DNA of 64,000 nucleotides from Sporolactobacillus sp. THM7-4. Its GTDB lineage: Bacteria; Bacillota; Bacilli; Bacillales; Sporolactobacillaceae. The position numbers and the translations under genes were made by a program. Location: assembly GCF_004153165.1 (NCBI RefSeq), contig NZ_SEMD01000003.1, forward strand, positions 1-64,000. Reading direction: 5' to 3'. Every line of letters begins with the position of its first letter. The stretch's first letter is position 1. The notes below the pieces were generated by a model. That model saw only the letters and a program-made list of their open reading frames with translations, was not told where the DNA came from and made no database searches. Positions 53,301-63,281 of the stretch are shown one piece after another.

Positions 53301-55487
53301 TTAGCGGCTGTTTTTTCTGAACCGAAGGACATAACTTCGAAAGTCCCCTTTTTCGGCGGGAATGAGGATTCCGACATGCATCAGTTCGTCTCCGCCAAAG
53401 ACTTCACCTGTTGCAACATTCTCATAAAGCGCGGAGGAATCCAGTCCTTTAAATGTGACGAAGCGGACCGGTGGAGCGGGATCGGCGAGAACTCTGAAAT
53501 AGAACAGAATGGTTTCCGACCGGTCTTCAGATACGAACGACCAGACAGCCTCGTTTTCTTCAAAGGGGCTTTCGATACGGTAAAATTTGCCGAACTGAAT
53601 CATCGGGCGGATTTCTTTGTAAAAGGCAACCTGCTTCCGGATAATTTCTTTTTCCTGATCGGTAAGCCTCGTCAGGTCAAGTTCATAACCAAAGTTTGCC
53701 GACATGGCAACATGCCCTCTGATATCAAGGGAGGTCAGTCGTCCAACCTGATGATTGGGAACGGCGGATACATGGGCACCCATAGCAACTGGCGGGTAGA
53801 TAAAGCTTGTTCCGTACTGGATTTTCAAACGGGAGACGGCGTCGGTATTATCGCTCGTCCAGGTCTGCGGCATGTAGTAGAGCATGCCGGGATCAAAACG
53901 TCCGCCGCCGCTTGAGCAGTTTTCAAACAGGATATCCGGAAACCTCGCCGTCAGGGTATCTAAGATGGAATATAATCCAAGCATGTATCGGTGAGCGGTC
54001 TCTCTCTGCCGGTCTGAGGGCAGGACGGCGGAGCCGATTTCGGTCATATGGCGGTTCATATCCCATTTGACATACTGTATATCAGCTTCGGATAAGATTT
54101 TCGATACTGAATCCACGATATAGTGACAGACTTCTTTGCGTGAGAGATCGAGGACAAGCTGGAAGCGGCTTAGAGTCCGGGGTCGGCCAGGGACGTGAAG
54201 GCACCAGTCGGGATGTCTGCGGTACAGTTCGCTGTCCGGTGACACCATTTCCGGTTCAAACCACAGCCCGAACGCGAGCCCAATGGCGTGGATACGTTTT
54301 GAGAGCCAGCCGAGGCCATGTGGAAGTTTTCGTTTGTCGACGACCCAGTCGCCCAGTGAGCTTCTGGCGTTGTCCCGGTGCCCGAACCAGCCATCATCCA
54401 AAACGAAGAGCTCAATCCCGACCTTTTTTGCCTCTTCGGCAATAGCCAGCAGCTTTTGCTCATTCAATTTAAAATAAGTAGATTCCCAGCTGTTTATTAA
54501 TATTGGACGCAGCCTGTCGCGGAATGCTCCGCGTGCCAGCCGTGATCGATACAGACAATGAAAAGTATGCGACATCCCCTCAAGCCCCCGGCCTGAATAA
54601 ACCATCACAACTTCCGGTGTCTGAAAAAATTCACCGGGATCGAGTTTCCATGAAAAGTCAAAAGGATTGATACCGATGGATGCCCTTGTCGTCCGATATT
54701 GATCCACCTCGATCTGCGCGGAAAAATTTCCGCTGTATACCAGGCTGAACGCGAAAACCTCGCCGTAATCTTCGCCTGCCCCTTTTCTAAGAAGGGCAAA
54801 AAACGGATCATGCTGTGGACTGCTCGCTCCGCGGGCACTCTCAATCACGCTTGTCTCCTTCTGCAGCGAATGGCGCGAGACGTTGCGCTCATTATTATGA
54901 GAACCGTAAAACGTCAGCAGGTCAAACCGGTTGTCACGGAAATCAACGTTCGCACTCAGTGTGCGAAGTAGTTTTACGGGGTCTGATCCTTTGTTTTCAA
55001 ATCTGGCTGATCGGGTAATCACATCAAAATCACGAAAGACGTTATAGGTCAGTGTGACGACAAGGCCGGTCAGAGCATCCTTAAGCCGAATATCAACAGA
55101 TTCCGCCTCATTGTCATCTTCAACATAGGTTGCGGGAAGGCCTGAGAGCTTTGCTTTTCCCTTATAAATCCGGTGATCAAGGTAACGCAAATCAGAGACG
55201 GTCGCACCGTTTGTCAGCTGCACCTGACAGGCCGGGTGGCGATAATCCCCGTTGCCGTAAGCCGGATACTCAAGCGGCAGTGTACTGAGCGAAAACCCGG
55301 GCTGATCGGGATCTGCATAAGGGGCAAAGGAGCGTTTAATGAAAAGCCGGTTAGCAGGGGTCCGGAAAGTGGAGATTTTCCCCCCCCAGTAGCGATGGAG
55401 AAGATAACCCTTTACGACTTCCATGACGTAACTTGACTCTTTGGATTGCAAATGAAAAAGTTTCTTTTGCTCGTCAAAATGTATCAT
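53301..55487 (-). CDS. alpha-galactosidase (GH36)
   Basis: Releases galactose from melibiose, raffinose and similar alpha-galactosides. The 728-residue length is typical of GH36 enzymes. LFVLDDGWFGHR near 350, the nucleophile aspartate in YVKWDMNR near 475, and the acid/base region FENCSSGGGRFDPGMLYYMP near 530 with TSDNTDA are all present. No signal peptide, so it is cytoplasmic and would need an uptake system, which is not in the window. Converges with yfmR, leaving 15 bases between stops. Confidence 0.92.
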   Translation of the reverse strand: MIHFDEQKKLFHLQSKESSYVMEVVKGYLLHRYWGGKISTFRTPANRLFIKRSFAPYADPDQPGFSLSTLPLEYPAYGNGDYRHPACQVQLTNGATVSDLRYLDHRIYKGKAKLSGLPATYVEDDNEAESVDIRLKDALTGLVVTLTYNVFRDFDVITRSARFENKGSDPVKLLRTLSANVDFRDNRFDLLTFYGSHNNERNVSRHSLQKETSVIESARGASSPQHDPFFALLRKGAGEDYGEVFAFSLVYSGNFSAQIEVDQYRTTRASIGINPFDFSWKLDPGEFFQTPEVVMVYSGRGLEGMSHTFHCLYRSRLARGAFRDRLRPILINSWESTYFKLNEQKLLAIAEEAKKVGIELFVLDDGWFGHRDNARSSLGDWVVDKRKLPHGLGWLSKRIHAIGLAFGLWFEPEMVSPDSELYRRHPDWCLHVPGRPRTLSRFQLVLDLSRKEVCHYIVDSVSKILSEADIQYVKWDMNRHMTEIGSAVLPSDRQRETAHRYMLGLYSILDTLTARFPDILFENCSSGGGRFDPGMLYYMPQTWTSDNTDAVSRLKIQYGTSFIYPPVAMGAHVSAVPNHQVGRLTSLDIRGHVAMSANFGYELDLTRLTDQEKEIIRKQVAFYKEIRPMIQFGKFYRIESPFEENEAVWSFVSEDRSETILFYFRVLADPAPPVRFVTFKGLDSSALYENVATGEVFGGDELMHVGILIPAEKGDFRSYVLRFRKNSR

Positions 55488-55647
55488 TTAATCACGTCCA
55501 TTTTGGAGTTTACACTTTTTATAAAACCATCGGATGAATTTGTCGCTGCATAAAATTATATTTAGATATGATTATGATTATCATAAATCATTCCCAAATT
55601 TGAGGTGTAATTAATCGATCCGGGAGCGGCAAATTGTAAATAAAAAA

Positions 55648-55687
55648 ACTCAAGAGAAATTATTATCTTTCTCATGAGCTTTTTTTG
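55648..55687. terminator. bidirectional terminator at the end of the lar operon
   Basis: CTCAAGAGAAA pairs with TTTCTCATGAG, flanked by seven A on the left and seven T on the right. It therefore works on both strands. It lies 125 bases beyond the last lar gene. The rest of 55488-55811 shows no gene. Confidence 0.75.
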
Positions 55688-55811
55688 GCCGTTACCTGGA
55701 ACAATATTTTTGGTTGGACCATAAAAATAACAACAAAGGCAAGCATTGAATCCTAAATGCATTTGTATGACGAATCCATATTGATGTTAAGACAATAATT
55801 TGCCTGAACTG

Positions 55812-56843
55812 TTATGATTTTGAGAAAGAATCTTTTTCATTCTTTCTTAAAACAGCACACAGCCCAAGATAGAAAAACCAAATCATCGAGAACAGAAAAG
55901 GTAATCCATATCCAAGCAGATTCATATTTATATTGTGAAGCCACAACCCAAACGCGTTATTCCATTGGAACTGGTTCTGAAAGGTTTGCCCGAGCTCAAC
56001 AACTCCAATGATTAAAGCTACTGCTGCAGATAGACTTGTTACGATCATGTTATAATAGAACTTGTGAGCTGGATTTCCAAGGGCTTGTCGATAAACTTTG
56101 GACATTAAAATAGAATCCAGTGTATCAATGATCACCATTCCAGAGGTAAAGAGTAAAGGTATCGAGAGTATCCCTGTAAAAGAAATTCTATGTGTTGAGA
56201 TCCCTGCTGATAATGCCAATAAACTTACTTCTGTTGACGTATCAAATCCTAAGCCAAATAAGAAACCGATCGGATAAATATGGTAACTCCGATTTATAAA
56301 CTTAAACAATTTATGAAAAATTCCTGTAAGGGGTCCACGTAAATTCAGGATCCGCTCATCGTTCTCAAAATTAAATTCCTTTTTATCTTTAAATTTAAGG
56401 TAATCTCTTTTTAAACAAAAGAAAATGATCATATTAACTATTGCAATAGATATCAAAAAAAGACTTGATACTAAAGATCCTATCCAGTGACCAATCTGTT
56501 GAAAAAGTAGCAGATGCTGCTGTGACCAATGAACAAAAAGTCCTAAAAGTACAGACATGATCATCACAACAGTCGAATGACCAAGTGAGAAGAAAAATCC
56601 GACGCCATTTGAATCACGATGTTGTTCAATTAATTTACGGACTGTATTGTCAATAGCAGCAATATGGTCAGCATCAAATGCATGCCGAATACCTAATAAA
56701 TAAGCCATCAATCCGATACCCGCGATCAGTGGAGTTTCCCGAGATACAACAGACAGGAGTGAAAAACTCACGGTATTTAGAATCATACAACAGATAATAT
56801 AGATATATTCGTTTTGTCTTTTCTCATAAGATTTACTTTTCAA
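55812..56843 (-). CDS. nixA: nickel/cobalt transporter (NiCoT family)
   Basis: High-affinity nickel permease of 343 residues with about eight helices. The signature RHAFDADHIAAIDN (HX4DH), LGHSTVV, and GLGFDTSTEV are all intact and are the metal-selective motifs of HoxN/NixA. GGAGGTC 7 bases before TTG 56843 favours that start over 56876. Last gene of the lar operon. LarC inserts nickel into the LarA cofactor, so this protein supplies the metal. In L. plantarum the linked importer is instead an ECF-type LarMNQO. Confidence 0.88.
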   Translation of the reverse strand: MKSKSYEKRQNEYIYIICCMILNTVSFSLLSVVSRETPLIAGIGLMAYLLGIRHAFDADHIAAIDNTVRKLIEQHRDSNGVGFFFSLGHSTVVMIMSVLLGLFVHWSQQHLLLFQQIGHWIGSLVSSLFLISIAIVNMIIFFCLKRDYLKFKDKKEFNFENDERILNLRGPLTGIFHKLFKFINRSYHIYPIGFLFGLGFDTSTEVSLLALSAGISTHRISFTGILSIPLLFTSGMVIIDTLDSILMSKVYRQALGNPAHKFYYNMIVTSLSAAVALIIGVVELGQTFQNQFQWNNAFGLWLHNINMNLLGYGLPFLFSMIWFFYLGLCAVLRKNEKDSFSKS

Positions 56844-56891
56844 GAAAAAAGACCTCCGATTTCTGTTCTTTAACAATGTCTTATGTCCAGG

Positions 56892-57626
56892 TTAATGAAC
56901 ATAGATTGTTTTATAAAGAAGTACGGCTATAATTCCGGCTGCAAAAGGTGCAATAACTGGAATCCACGCATAGGACCATTGTGACGTTCCTTTTCTTTTC
57001 AGTGGAAAGAGTGAATGAATAATACGTGGACCTAAATCGCGAGCCGGATTGAGCCCAGGTCCAGTCGGTCCTCCAAGAGATGCAACGAGTGACCAAACAA
57101 GGAATCCGAGCCCTAATTGAGAAACACCGCCTTCGTGAACAAGAAGTTTAGAATTCAATATCAGCATCGCACCAAATACAAGGATAAATGTACCAAGAAA
57201 TTCGTTAACAAAGCCGTTTAAGTAACTTCCTGATTCTGAAATAGTGGAACATGTTCCCAGAATCCCCGTTTTATTATCCGTTTTATCGTAAAAAGGCTTA
57301 TAAGCAAGCATCAGCAGCAACTGACCCAGCATCGCCCCAATCATCTGTGCCACAATATAAGGTAGAACATTGGACCAGGGAAATAGTCCGTTCATTGCCA
57401 GCCCAAGTGTAATTGCCGGATTAATGTGACTCCCACTAATAGGACCAAACATCATAACAGGAATCATAACGCCAAATCCATAACCGACTGCAATAATGAT
57501 CCAACCATTGTGATAACCTTTTGTTCCCTTTAATTCGACGTTTGCTACGGCACCATTCCCAAACAAAATCATAATCGCAGTTCCGATGAGTTCGCTAGGG
57601 CATCGGACAGTTAAACTATAAGTCAC
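56892..57626 (-). CDS. larD: aquaglyceroporin / lactic acid channel LarD
   Basis: MIP-family channel of 244 residues with six helices and two NPA boxes: SHINPAITLG near 66 and GLNPARDLGPR near 190. The Asp after the second NPA (NPARD) is the glycerol-facilitator type. GTG start with AAGGAG. In L. plantarum LarD transports D/L-lactic acid and lies in the racemase operon, the same context as here. Glycerol transport by the same protein is possible. Confidence 0.85.
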   Translation of the reverse strand: MTYSLTVRCPSELIGTAIMILFGNGAVANVELKGTKGYHNGWIIIAVGYGFGVMIPVMMFGPISGSHINPAITLGLAMNGLFPWSNVLPYIVAQMIGAMLGQLLLMLAYKPFYDKTDNKTGILGTCSTISESGSYLNGFVNEFLGTFILVFGAMLILNSKLLVHEGGVSQLGLGFLVWSLVASLGGPTGPGLNPARDLGPRIIHSLFPLKRKGTSQWSYAWIPVIAPFAAGIIAVLLYKTIYVH

Positions 57627-57650
57627 TTTTATTTCTCTCCTTTTGTTAGA

Positions 57651-58868
57651 TTATTCTGTCTGTTTTTTGACTTCTTCTACTGCATCAATACCTTGTTGAG
57701 CCGCTTTGTAGACCATTGAGAGAGGAACATGATTCTCAGTTGCAAGACGTGCACAGTCGTCAAACTCCGGAGTCCACTTTTCAATGTGGTCTGAAGTTGC
57801 ATGTTTCACCTGAACAGGACCGTAAATAGTCTTAACGGTTAGAAATTCACGGTTCATCATATATCGCGGACAGTGAAACATCCGTACACCTAATGTAGCG
57901 GTCTCCTGAAAAATTAGTTTTACCATTTTTTCTATATCTGATGGTTTCGTAATGACTGAGAATTTGAAAGCCGGTCGATTTTTTTTCATATATATTGGTG
58001 TAAAGAAGGCATCCAGAGCTCCTTCACTCATCAGACGATTCAGGGCGAAACCCAGAAGTTCACTTGACTGATTGTCGATATTTGCTTCAAGCAGAACAAC
58101 TTCATCTTGATCAGGCTTCATGACCTGTTCACCTAAAATACCTCTTAAGGCATTCATTTTTCCAGTATTTCGTTTACCTGTTCCGTACCCGACTCGCTGC
58201 ACCTTCATCCCTGGCAGTAAACCGAAATCTGACGAAATTGTTTTAATGATTGCCATACCGGTTGGGGTGATCAGCTCGGTAGGAATATCTTCCTGAATAT
58301 AGGGGATTTCCTTGTCACTTGATGCAAGCATTTGGGCAACAGCGGGGACCGGAACGGGCATTCTTCCGTGAGCGCATGTAATGAATCCATGTCCATCATG
58401 AAGAGAAGAAGCATAAATCTTTTCTACTTTCAGACGCTCCAAGCAAATAAAAGTGCCAACAATATCAATAATGCTGTCAACAGCACCTACTTCATGAAAA
58501 TGGATTTGATGAACAGGAAGTCCGTGCACATGAGATTCTGCCCGGGCGACTTCTTCAAATACCAGCATGGAATACTTTTTTACCCATGGTGAAAGTGAGC
58601 TTTTCTGTATAATTTCGATGCAATCAGCTAAATTACGATGGCTAAGGTGACCATGTATATGATCGTCATGATCATTAAGCTGAACATCAACGTCACTTCC
58701 GGAAATTCCACCGGTTATTTTTTTTGAGTAAGTGATTTGATAACCGCTAAGATTCAGTTTCTTCAATTCACTCGTTAAGTATTTCTCCTCAACACCTAAG
58801 TCGATTAATGTCCCGAGAATCATATCGCCGCTGATCCCGGAAAAACAATCAAAATACAATGTTTTCAT
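57651..58868 (-). CDS. larC: nickel-pincer cofactor biosynthesis protein LarC (nickel insertase)
   Basis: CTP-dependent cyclometallase inserting nickel into P2TMN to form the LarA cofactor. The 405-residue single ORF starts [20 protein letters not shown]. It has a histidine-rich loop DDHIHGHLSHRN at 67-78 and HFHEVGAVDSIIDIVG. In L. plantarum the gene is split into larC1 and larC2, fused by frameshifting; here it is continuous. Its ATG shares one base with the larB stop (TAATG), so translation is coupled. Confidence 0.92.
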   Translation of the reverse strand: MKTLYFDCFSGISGDMILGTLIDLGVEEKYLTSELKKLNLSGYQITYSKKITGGISGSDVDVQLNDHDDHIHGHLSHRNLADCIEIIQKSSLSPWVKKYSMLVFEEVARAESHVHGLPVHQIHFHEVGAVDSIIDIVGTFICLERLKVEKIYASSLHDGHGFITCAHGRMPVPVPAVAQMLASSDKEIPYIQEDIPTELITPTGMAIIKTISSDFGLLPGMKVQRVGYGTGKRNTGKMNALRGILGEQVMKPDQDEVVLLEANIDNQSSELLGFALNRLMSEGALDAFFTPIYMKKNRPAFKFSVITKPSDIEKMVKLIFQETATLGVRMFHCPRYMMNREFLTVKTIYGPVQVKHATSDHIEKWTPEFDDCARLATENHVPLSMVYKAAQQGIDAVEEVKKQTE

Positions 58869-59638
58869 TATCGAATGCCACCTGTAATTTCTTTCATGAT
58901 CAAGCTGGCCGAGTATGCCGCACCAAAACCGTTATCAATGTTCACAACACTAACCCCACTCGCGCAACTGTTGAGCATGGTCAGCAGAGCAGAAATCCCA
59001 TGAAAACTCGTACCATAGCCAACACTTGTAGGCACAGCCAAAACAGGATTTTCCACTAGTCCACTCACGACACTTGCAAGAGCGCCTTCCATTCCTGCGA
59101 CTACAATGACGACATCTGCCTTCTGTAATAGATCCAATTTGGCCAGTAATCGATGAAGGCCGGCAACGCCGACATCATAAATCCGTTTGACACGACAACC
59201 GAATGTTTCTGCGGTGACAACGGCCTCCTCGGCTATGGAAATGTCAGTTGTTCCTGCAGTGACGACCGCAATATAATGATCATCCTCAGACTGGTTATTT
59301 TTTGTTGGATTTACGACAATACAGTGTGCTTCTTCATGGTAGACGGCGTTGGGTGCAATTTGATGAACGCCTTCATAGTCCTCCCTGGACGCTCGTGTTC
59401 CGAGAATATTAGTCTCTGTACGCATAAGAACCTGAAAAATTCCCTGGATTTGTTCCATTGTTTTCCCTTCGCAGTAGACGACTTCCGGAAATCCGTTTCG
59501 AATTTTACGATGCAGATCGACTTTGGCATATCCCAGGTCTTCAAAAGGTAAACCCTTCATATGGCTTACAGCATCTTCAATACTTAGAGAACCATTCTGG
59601 ACCTTTATAAGAAGGTTTTTCAGCTTATCTTGATACAT
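58868..59638 (-). CDS. larB: nickel-pincer cofactor biosynthesis protein LarB
   Basis: Carboxylates and hydrolyses nicotinic acid adenine dinucleotide to give P2CMN, the first step of the cofactor pathway. The 256-residue product contains [20 protein letters not shown], a PurE-like phosphate loop, and [19 protein letters not shown]. Its first 14 bases overlap the end of larE, indicating coupled translation. Confidence 0.92.
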   Translation of the reverse strand: MYQDKLKNLLIKVQNGSLSIEDAVSHMKGLPFEDLGYAKVDLHRKIRNGFPEVVYCEGKTMEQIQGIFQVLMRTETNILGTRASREDYEGVHQIAPNAVYHEEAHCIVVNPTKNNQSEDDHYIAVVTAGTTDISIAEEAVVTAETFGCRVKRIYDVGVAGLHRLLAKLDLLQKADVVIVVAGMEGALASVVSGLVENPVLAVPTSVGYGTSFHGISALLTMLNSCASGVSVVNIDNGFGAAYSASLIMKEITGGIR

Positions 59639-60485
59639 GAATATTCATCTTAACTTTTCTTTGTATTTCTGTATCCAGTGTCTCATTGAGACTTCCACGA
59701 CGGTATCCCTGAAGGTCAAGAGCGGCATAGGCGAATCCAATTTCACGAAACTTCTTTGCAATTTGATCCATGATATCTGTATCAAAGAAAACCTTTCGCT
59801 CCTCTGGTGCGACCTCAATTCTTGCAATGTTGCCATGATGATAGCGGACACGAAGCTTATGAATATTTAAATCTTTTAGCACGTGTTCAGCCGCACTTAT
59901 TTTTCTTAGCTTTTCCTCAGTAATGGTTTCACCATATTCGACGCGAGAAGCAAGACAGCTACTGGCTGGTTTGTTCCAAGTCGGAAGATGATACAATTTA
60001 GAATAATATCGAATGTCTTCTTTACTCATTCCTGCTTCCTTAAGTGGACTTACAACCCCAATTTCCTTCAGGGCACGCATTCCAGGGCGATAGTCACCTT
60101 GATCATCAAGATTGATTCCTGCAGCGAGCCAGCGAATCCCATGTTTCTTAGCTTCCTTCGCCATACTGGTGAACTCAATCGTTTTGCAATAATAACAGCG
60201 GTTTACAGGATTATGTTTAAAATCAGGAACATCCAGTTGATTAAGATGAATGATCGAATAGTTAACTGTATTAGCCTTAAAGAAAGCTTTAACGTCTCTT
60301 AAATCATCTTCAGTAATGGTTGGCGATTGAATAGTCAAGGCCAGGGCTCCATCTTTTAGCTCTTCTTGAGCCACTTTCAAAAGGAAGGTACTGTCAACAC
60401 CTCCGGAGAAGGCAATCGCAATCCGTTTGTAGCCATGAAGGATATGTTTGAGTTTTTCCAGCTTTGAAGTGCTTTCTGTTGGCAT
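59625..60485 (-). CDS. larE: ATP-dependent sulfur transferase LarE
   Basis: Adenylates P2CMN and transfers sulfur to make P2TMN. The 286-residue PP-loop protein has AFSGGVDST at 25-33. Cys177 in [11 protein letters not shown] aligns with the sacrificial cysteine Cys176 of L. plantarum LarE. RCYYCK lies near 97. If Cys177 is the sulfur donor, each molecule works twice to build one cofactor, as in L. plantarum; an iron-sulfur dependent mode cannot be excluded. AAGGAGCC precedes the ATG. Confidence 0.9.
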   Translation of the reverse strand: MPTESTSKLEKLKHILHGYKRIAIAFSGGVDSTFLLKVAQEELKDGALALTIQSPTITEDDLRDVKAFFKANTVNYSIIHLNQLDVPDFKHNPVNRCYYCKTIEFTSMAKEAKKHGIRWLAAGINLDDQGDYRPGMRALKEIGVVSPLKEAGMSKEDIRYYSKLYHLPTWNKPASSCLASRVEYGETITEEKLRKISAAEHVLKDLNIHKLRVRYHHGNIARIEVAPEERKVFFDTDIMDQIAKKFREIGFAYAALDLQGYRRGSLNETLDTEIQRKVKMNIHVSR

Positions 60486-60555
60486 GATTTATGAGCACGG
60501 CTCCTTTTATGTTTGGTGTTTCTCAGAATTAAAAATAGAGAGATGAGCTAAGCGA

Positions 60556-61828
60556 TTATTTGACGATGACACCTAAACCATCAGGAATTACGGTGACTTT
60601 GGCATCTTTTCCTTCCCGTTCAAATGCGCGGTTTATGGCGCCATCAAGTGTCGTCTCCAAATCCATATGCATCGATGTCACAAGTTCAGGATCCACAAGA
60701 TCAGAAACAATGGTGACATGATGTTTGTCCAAAATTCTTGCCAGAATTTGAGAAGTCCACTGATCGGGAACTGTTTCTTGTCTTGCCGTGTTTGTTGCCT
60801 GTTTCAGAAAATCTGAAGGATGCTTGACATTAGCAAGATTTTTATAAAATCCTTCCCCACCGTGACCATCTGCACACCCGGCTACCATTATGATGGTACC
60901 GCCAATTTTGTTAGTTGCCTCTGCAGCTGTCATGCCTTTTACAGCCTGATAAATATTTTGATCAAGTGGGTAACCGCCATTGGTTACGACTGTAATATCA
61001 CTCGGAATTTTCCTGACTTCGGCCATTTGCTCAACAAATTGGCATCCTGACTGATGGGCTTTCTCAAGATCTCCGGCAAAACTTTTAATGATATGTTTTT
61101 GTTCATCCAGAACGACATTTAATATGAACTTAAGGCCAGCTGTTTTGGCTGCATATAACATATCCTTGTGTATAGGATTGTGATTCAGATTTCCAGTTCT
61201 TGCTTTTTCTGAATTGATAAATTCGCCACAATGATTGGCCATAATGGTTTTGTAAGATGCAATCCCAGGGAGGACCGATTTACGGCCACCTGAAAAACCA
61301 GCAAAGAAATGAGATTCAATAAAGCCTTCAGAAATAAGCAGATCTGCGTTGGCAGCAACTTTATTAATGATACAGGGTCCCCCGGACGGCAGCGTTCCTA
61401 TTTGAACCATAGAAGCGTCATCTTTTGAAACGTGCATGACAATGTCTTCATTTGCTACAATATCGGCGCCATATTTATTAATGAGTTCTTCATGCGTTGA
61501 AGGACGATGGAAACCTGTAGCGACAAGAATTTTAATCTTCGCATCGGGTTCAACTGAACGAATACGACGTAACAAGATTGGCATGGTTATTTTTGACGGT
61601 ACAGGGCGTGTGTGATCAGAACTAATGATCACAATGTTTTCTTTACCTTTAACGAGTTCTTCCAATTTTGATGAACCAATTGGATGGTCCAGTGACTGTT
61701 CAACTAATTCTTTTTCTGAAAAGTTCGGATGAATGTCATCCGCTTTAGATTTCAAAATGCCCGCTATATTTCGATCATCCAGTGAGTGTCAGTGTCTTTT
61801 TATCATAAGGTAATTTGATCGTTGCCAT
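60556..61828 (-). pseudogene. larA: nickel-dependent lactate racemase LarA, frameshifted near its 5' end
   Basis: LarA interconverts D- and L-lactate with a nickel-pincer cofactor. ATG 61828 has AGAAGGGG upstream, but the frame MATIKLPYDKKTLTLTG stops at TGA 61775-61777. From 61788 the frame offset by one base reads LDDRNIAGIL and continues 399 codons (60556-61755 from a TTG) to the end. His83, His149, Lys159 and His175 of that frame match L. plantarum His108, His174, Lys184 and His200 with a constant offset of 25. The gap is 73 rather than 75 nt, so a 2-nt deletion fits. Weak TTG re-initiation, recoding or sequence error remain possible. Confidence 0.8.
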
Positions 61829-61936
61829 ATTATTCCCCTTCTTGAATCGTCAAGAAATTATTTTTCCCATGGGATAAAATCCTTGATTAATCGCATTTAT
61901 TGAGCTCAATAAGAAGCATACACTTCCCCATATATT

Positions 61937-61947
61937 TTGTATAACAA
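61937..61947. promoter_or_regulatory. operator candidate in the lar promoter region
   Basis: TTGTATAACAA, arms TTGT/ACAA around ATA, about 110 bases before larA. The identical 11-mer is at 44318-44328 upstream of cstA. On the minus strand it reads as a TTGTTATACAA site that could also serve a LysR protein (T-N11-A form). Confidence 0.45.
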
Positions 61948-61972
61948 GTATTAAAGATGATAGATATAAGAA

Positions 61973-62013
61973 AAACTAATGGCAAAATCTAATAGATTAT
62001 GTACCATTAGTTT
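61973..62013 (-). terminator. terminator of the lysR gene
   Basis: Minus strand: AAACTAATGG pairs with CCATTAGTTT, followed by TTCTT. It separates lysR from larA, which therefore needs its own promoter in 61829-61972. Confidence 0.65.
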
Positions 62014-62027
62014 AAAATGAGAGGACT

Positions 62028-62939
62028 CTATTCATTCACTTTAATTTCCTTATTCAATTTGATGACATAATCGATGAATAGCTTCATTACGCGATATTTT
62101 GGATTGCTTTTTTTATATAAGAGATGGGTTTTCAAATCAAATACCGGATCGGTATTACAGCAGCTAAGCTCTTCATTTTCCTGAAGAGCGGTAAGCAATC
62201 GTTCCGGAAGTAAAGCACCTGCATCATTTTCCTTACAATAATTAATAATCGCATATGGAGTGGACAATTGAACCATGGCATTGGGTCTGGCATGAGCATA
62301 CTGAATGAGGTAAGCTTCAGTTATTGTCGTCATCAGATAACGGGAGGGATATTTGACAAATGGAAACTTTAGTATCGTCCTGGCACTAATCTTCTTTTCA
62401 GAAATTGAAAGCCTTGGAGCATAATAAATGAGGCGATCAGTTCTGAAGGATGCCCGATCAAATGAATCGACTTTCATCTCATCAGAAATAAAAGTAGAAG
62501 CGATGTCAATTCTTTCATTTTCTAATGACTGAATTAGATTATCCTTTTCCATGCTGTATACGGTAATAAATATATTAGAATATTTCTCGTGAAAATAAGC
62601 AGCGTGCTGATTCATGAGAACGTCACCAAGTGAGGCAAGGACACCGACTTTTAATTCGAGTGGTTTTTTCCCGGTGATTTGCTGGACATCGTAGATGGCT
62701 GCTCTCAGATTTGGTAAAATAGTGGTTAATTTACGATAAAAAAATTCTCCCTCAGGCGTCAATTTACTTCCCCGGTTAGATCTTTCTATAAGTTTAACGC
62801 CAATGATATCTTCAAGCTTTTTCATTTGAAAACTAAACGCAGATTGTGTAACTCCTGCTTCATCCGCGGCAATTGAAAAATTTTTTACTTTTCCGTAAAT
62901 AATAAAGTTTTCAAGCTCTGTCATGCTTGGCAATTCCAT
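62028..62939 (-). CDS. LysR-type transcriptional regulator, probable lar operon regulator
   Basis: 303 residues. The N-terminal winged HTH reads NFSIAADEAGVTQSAFSFQMKKLEDIIGVKLIERSNRGSKLTPEGE at about 18-63, followed by a periplasmic-binding-like effector domain. GGAGATGG precedes ATG 62939; an in-frame ATG at 62960 lacks a site. It is encoded directly upstream of larA in the same direction. L. plantarum controls lar with a Crp/Fnr-type LarR, so a LysR-type regulator here would be a different control logic. The effector, possibly a lactate enantiomer, is unknown. Confidence 0.82.
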   Translation of the reverse strand: MELPSMTELENFIIYGKVKNFSIAADEAGVTQSAFSFQMKKLEDIIGVKLIERSNRGSKLTPEGEFFYRKLTTILPNLRAAIYDVQQITGKKPLELKVGVLASLGDVLMNQHAAYFHEKYSNIFITVYSMEKDNLIQSLENERIDIASTFISDEMKVDSFDRASFRTDRLIYYAPRLSISEKKISARTILKFPFVKYPSRYLMTTITEAYLIQYAHARPNAMVQLSTPYAIINYCKENDAGALLPERLLTALQENEELSCCNTDPVFDLKTHLLYKKSNPKYRVMKLFIDYVIKLNKEIKVNE

Positions 62940-63165
62940 CAAAAATTCCATCTCCTGCAATAACTTATTTTTAACCGGAGCATAAGTCGCAAAACAAATT
63001 TGATAACTCTATTTATAATATCTTTTTACTTAAAAATGTATATATTATATAGCACACCTTAAATGTTGAATTAGTGATACAATAGAAAAATTCAACAGAT
63101 AAAGGTACTGAGATTAAAAAATAAAACAATGTGCGTACTTTTTGATTCGAGAGAAATAATTGAAA

Positions 63166-63213
63166 AAACCAGATTGTTACTTGTCGATTAATCGGCAAAA
63201 ACAGTCTGGTTTT
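63166..63213. terminator. bidirectional terminator between the ABC permease and lysR
   Basis: AAAACCAGATTGTT pairs with AAACAGTCTGGTTTT, with an inner near-palindrome around CGATTAATCGG. A-rich left and T-rich right flanks allow both directions. The 62940-63281 gap shows no gene. Confidence 0.7.
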
Positions 63214-63281
63214 ATGTTTCTATGTTATTTTCGATTGGTTTCCCTGTTATCATGAATCCGGACGCGGCGTGCAGGCTATCG

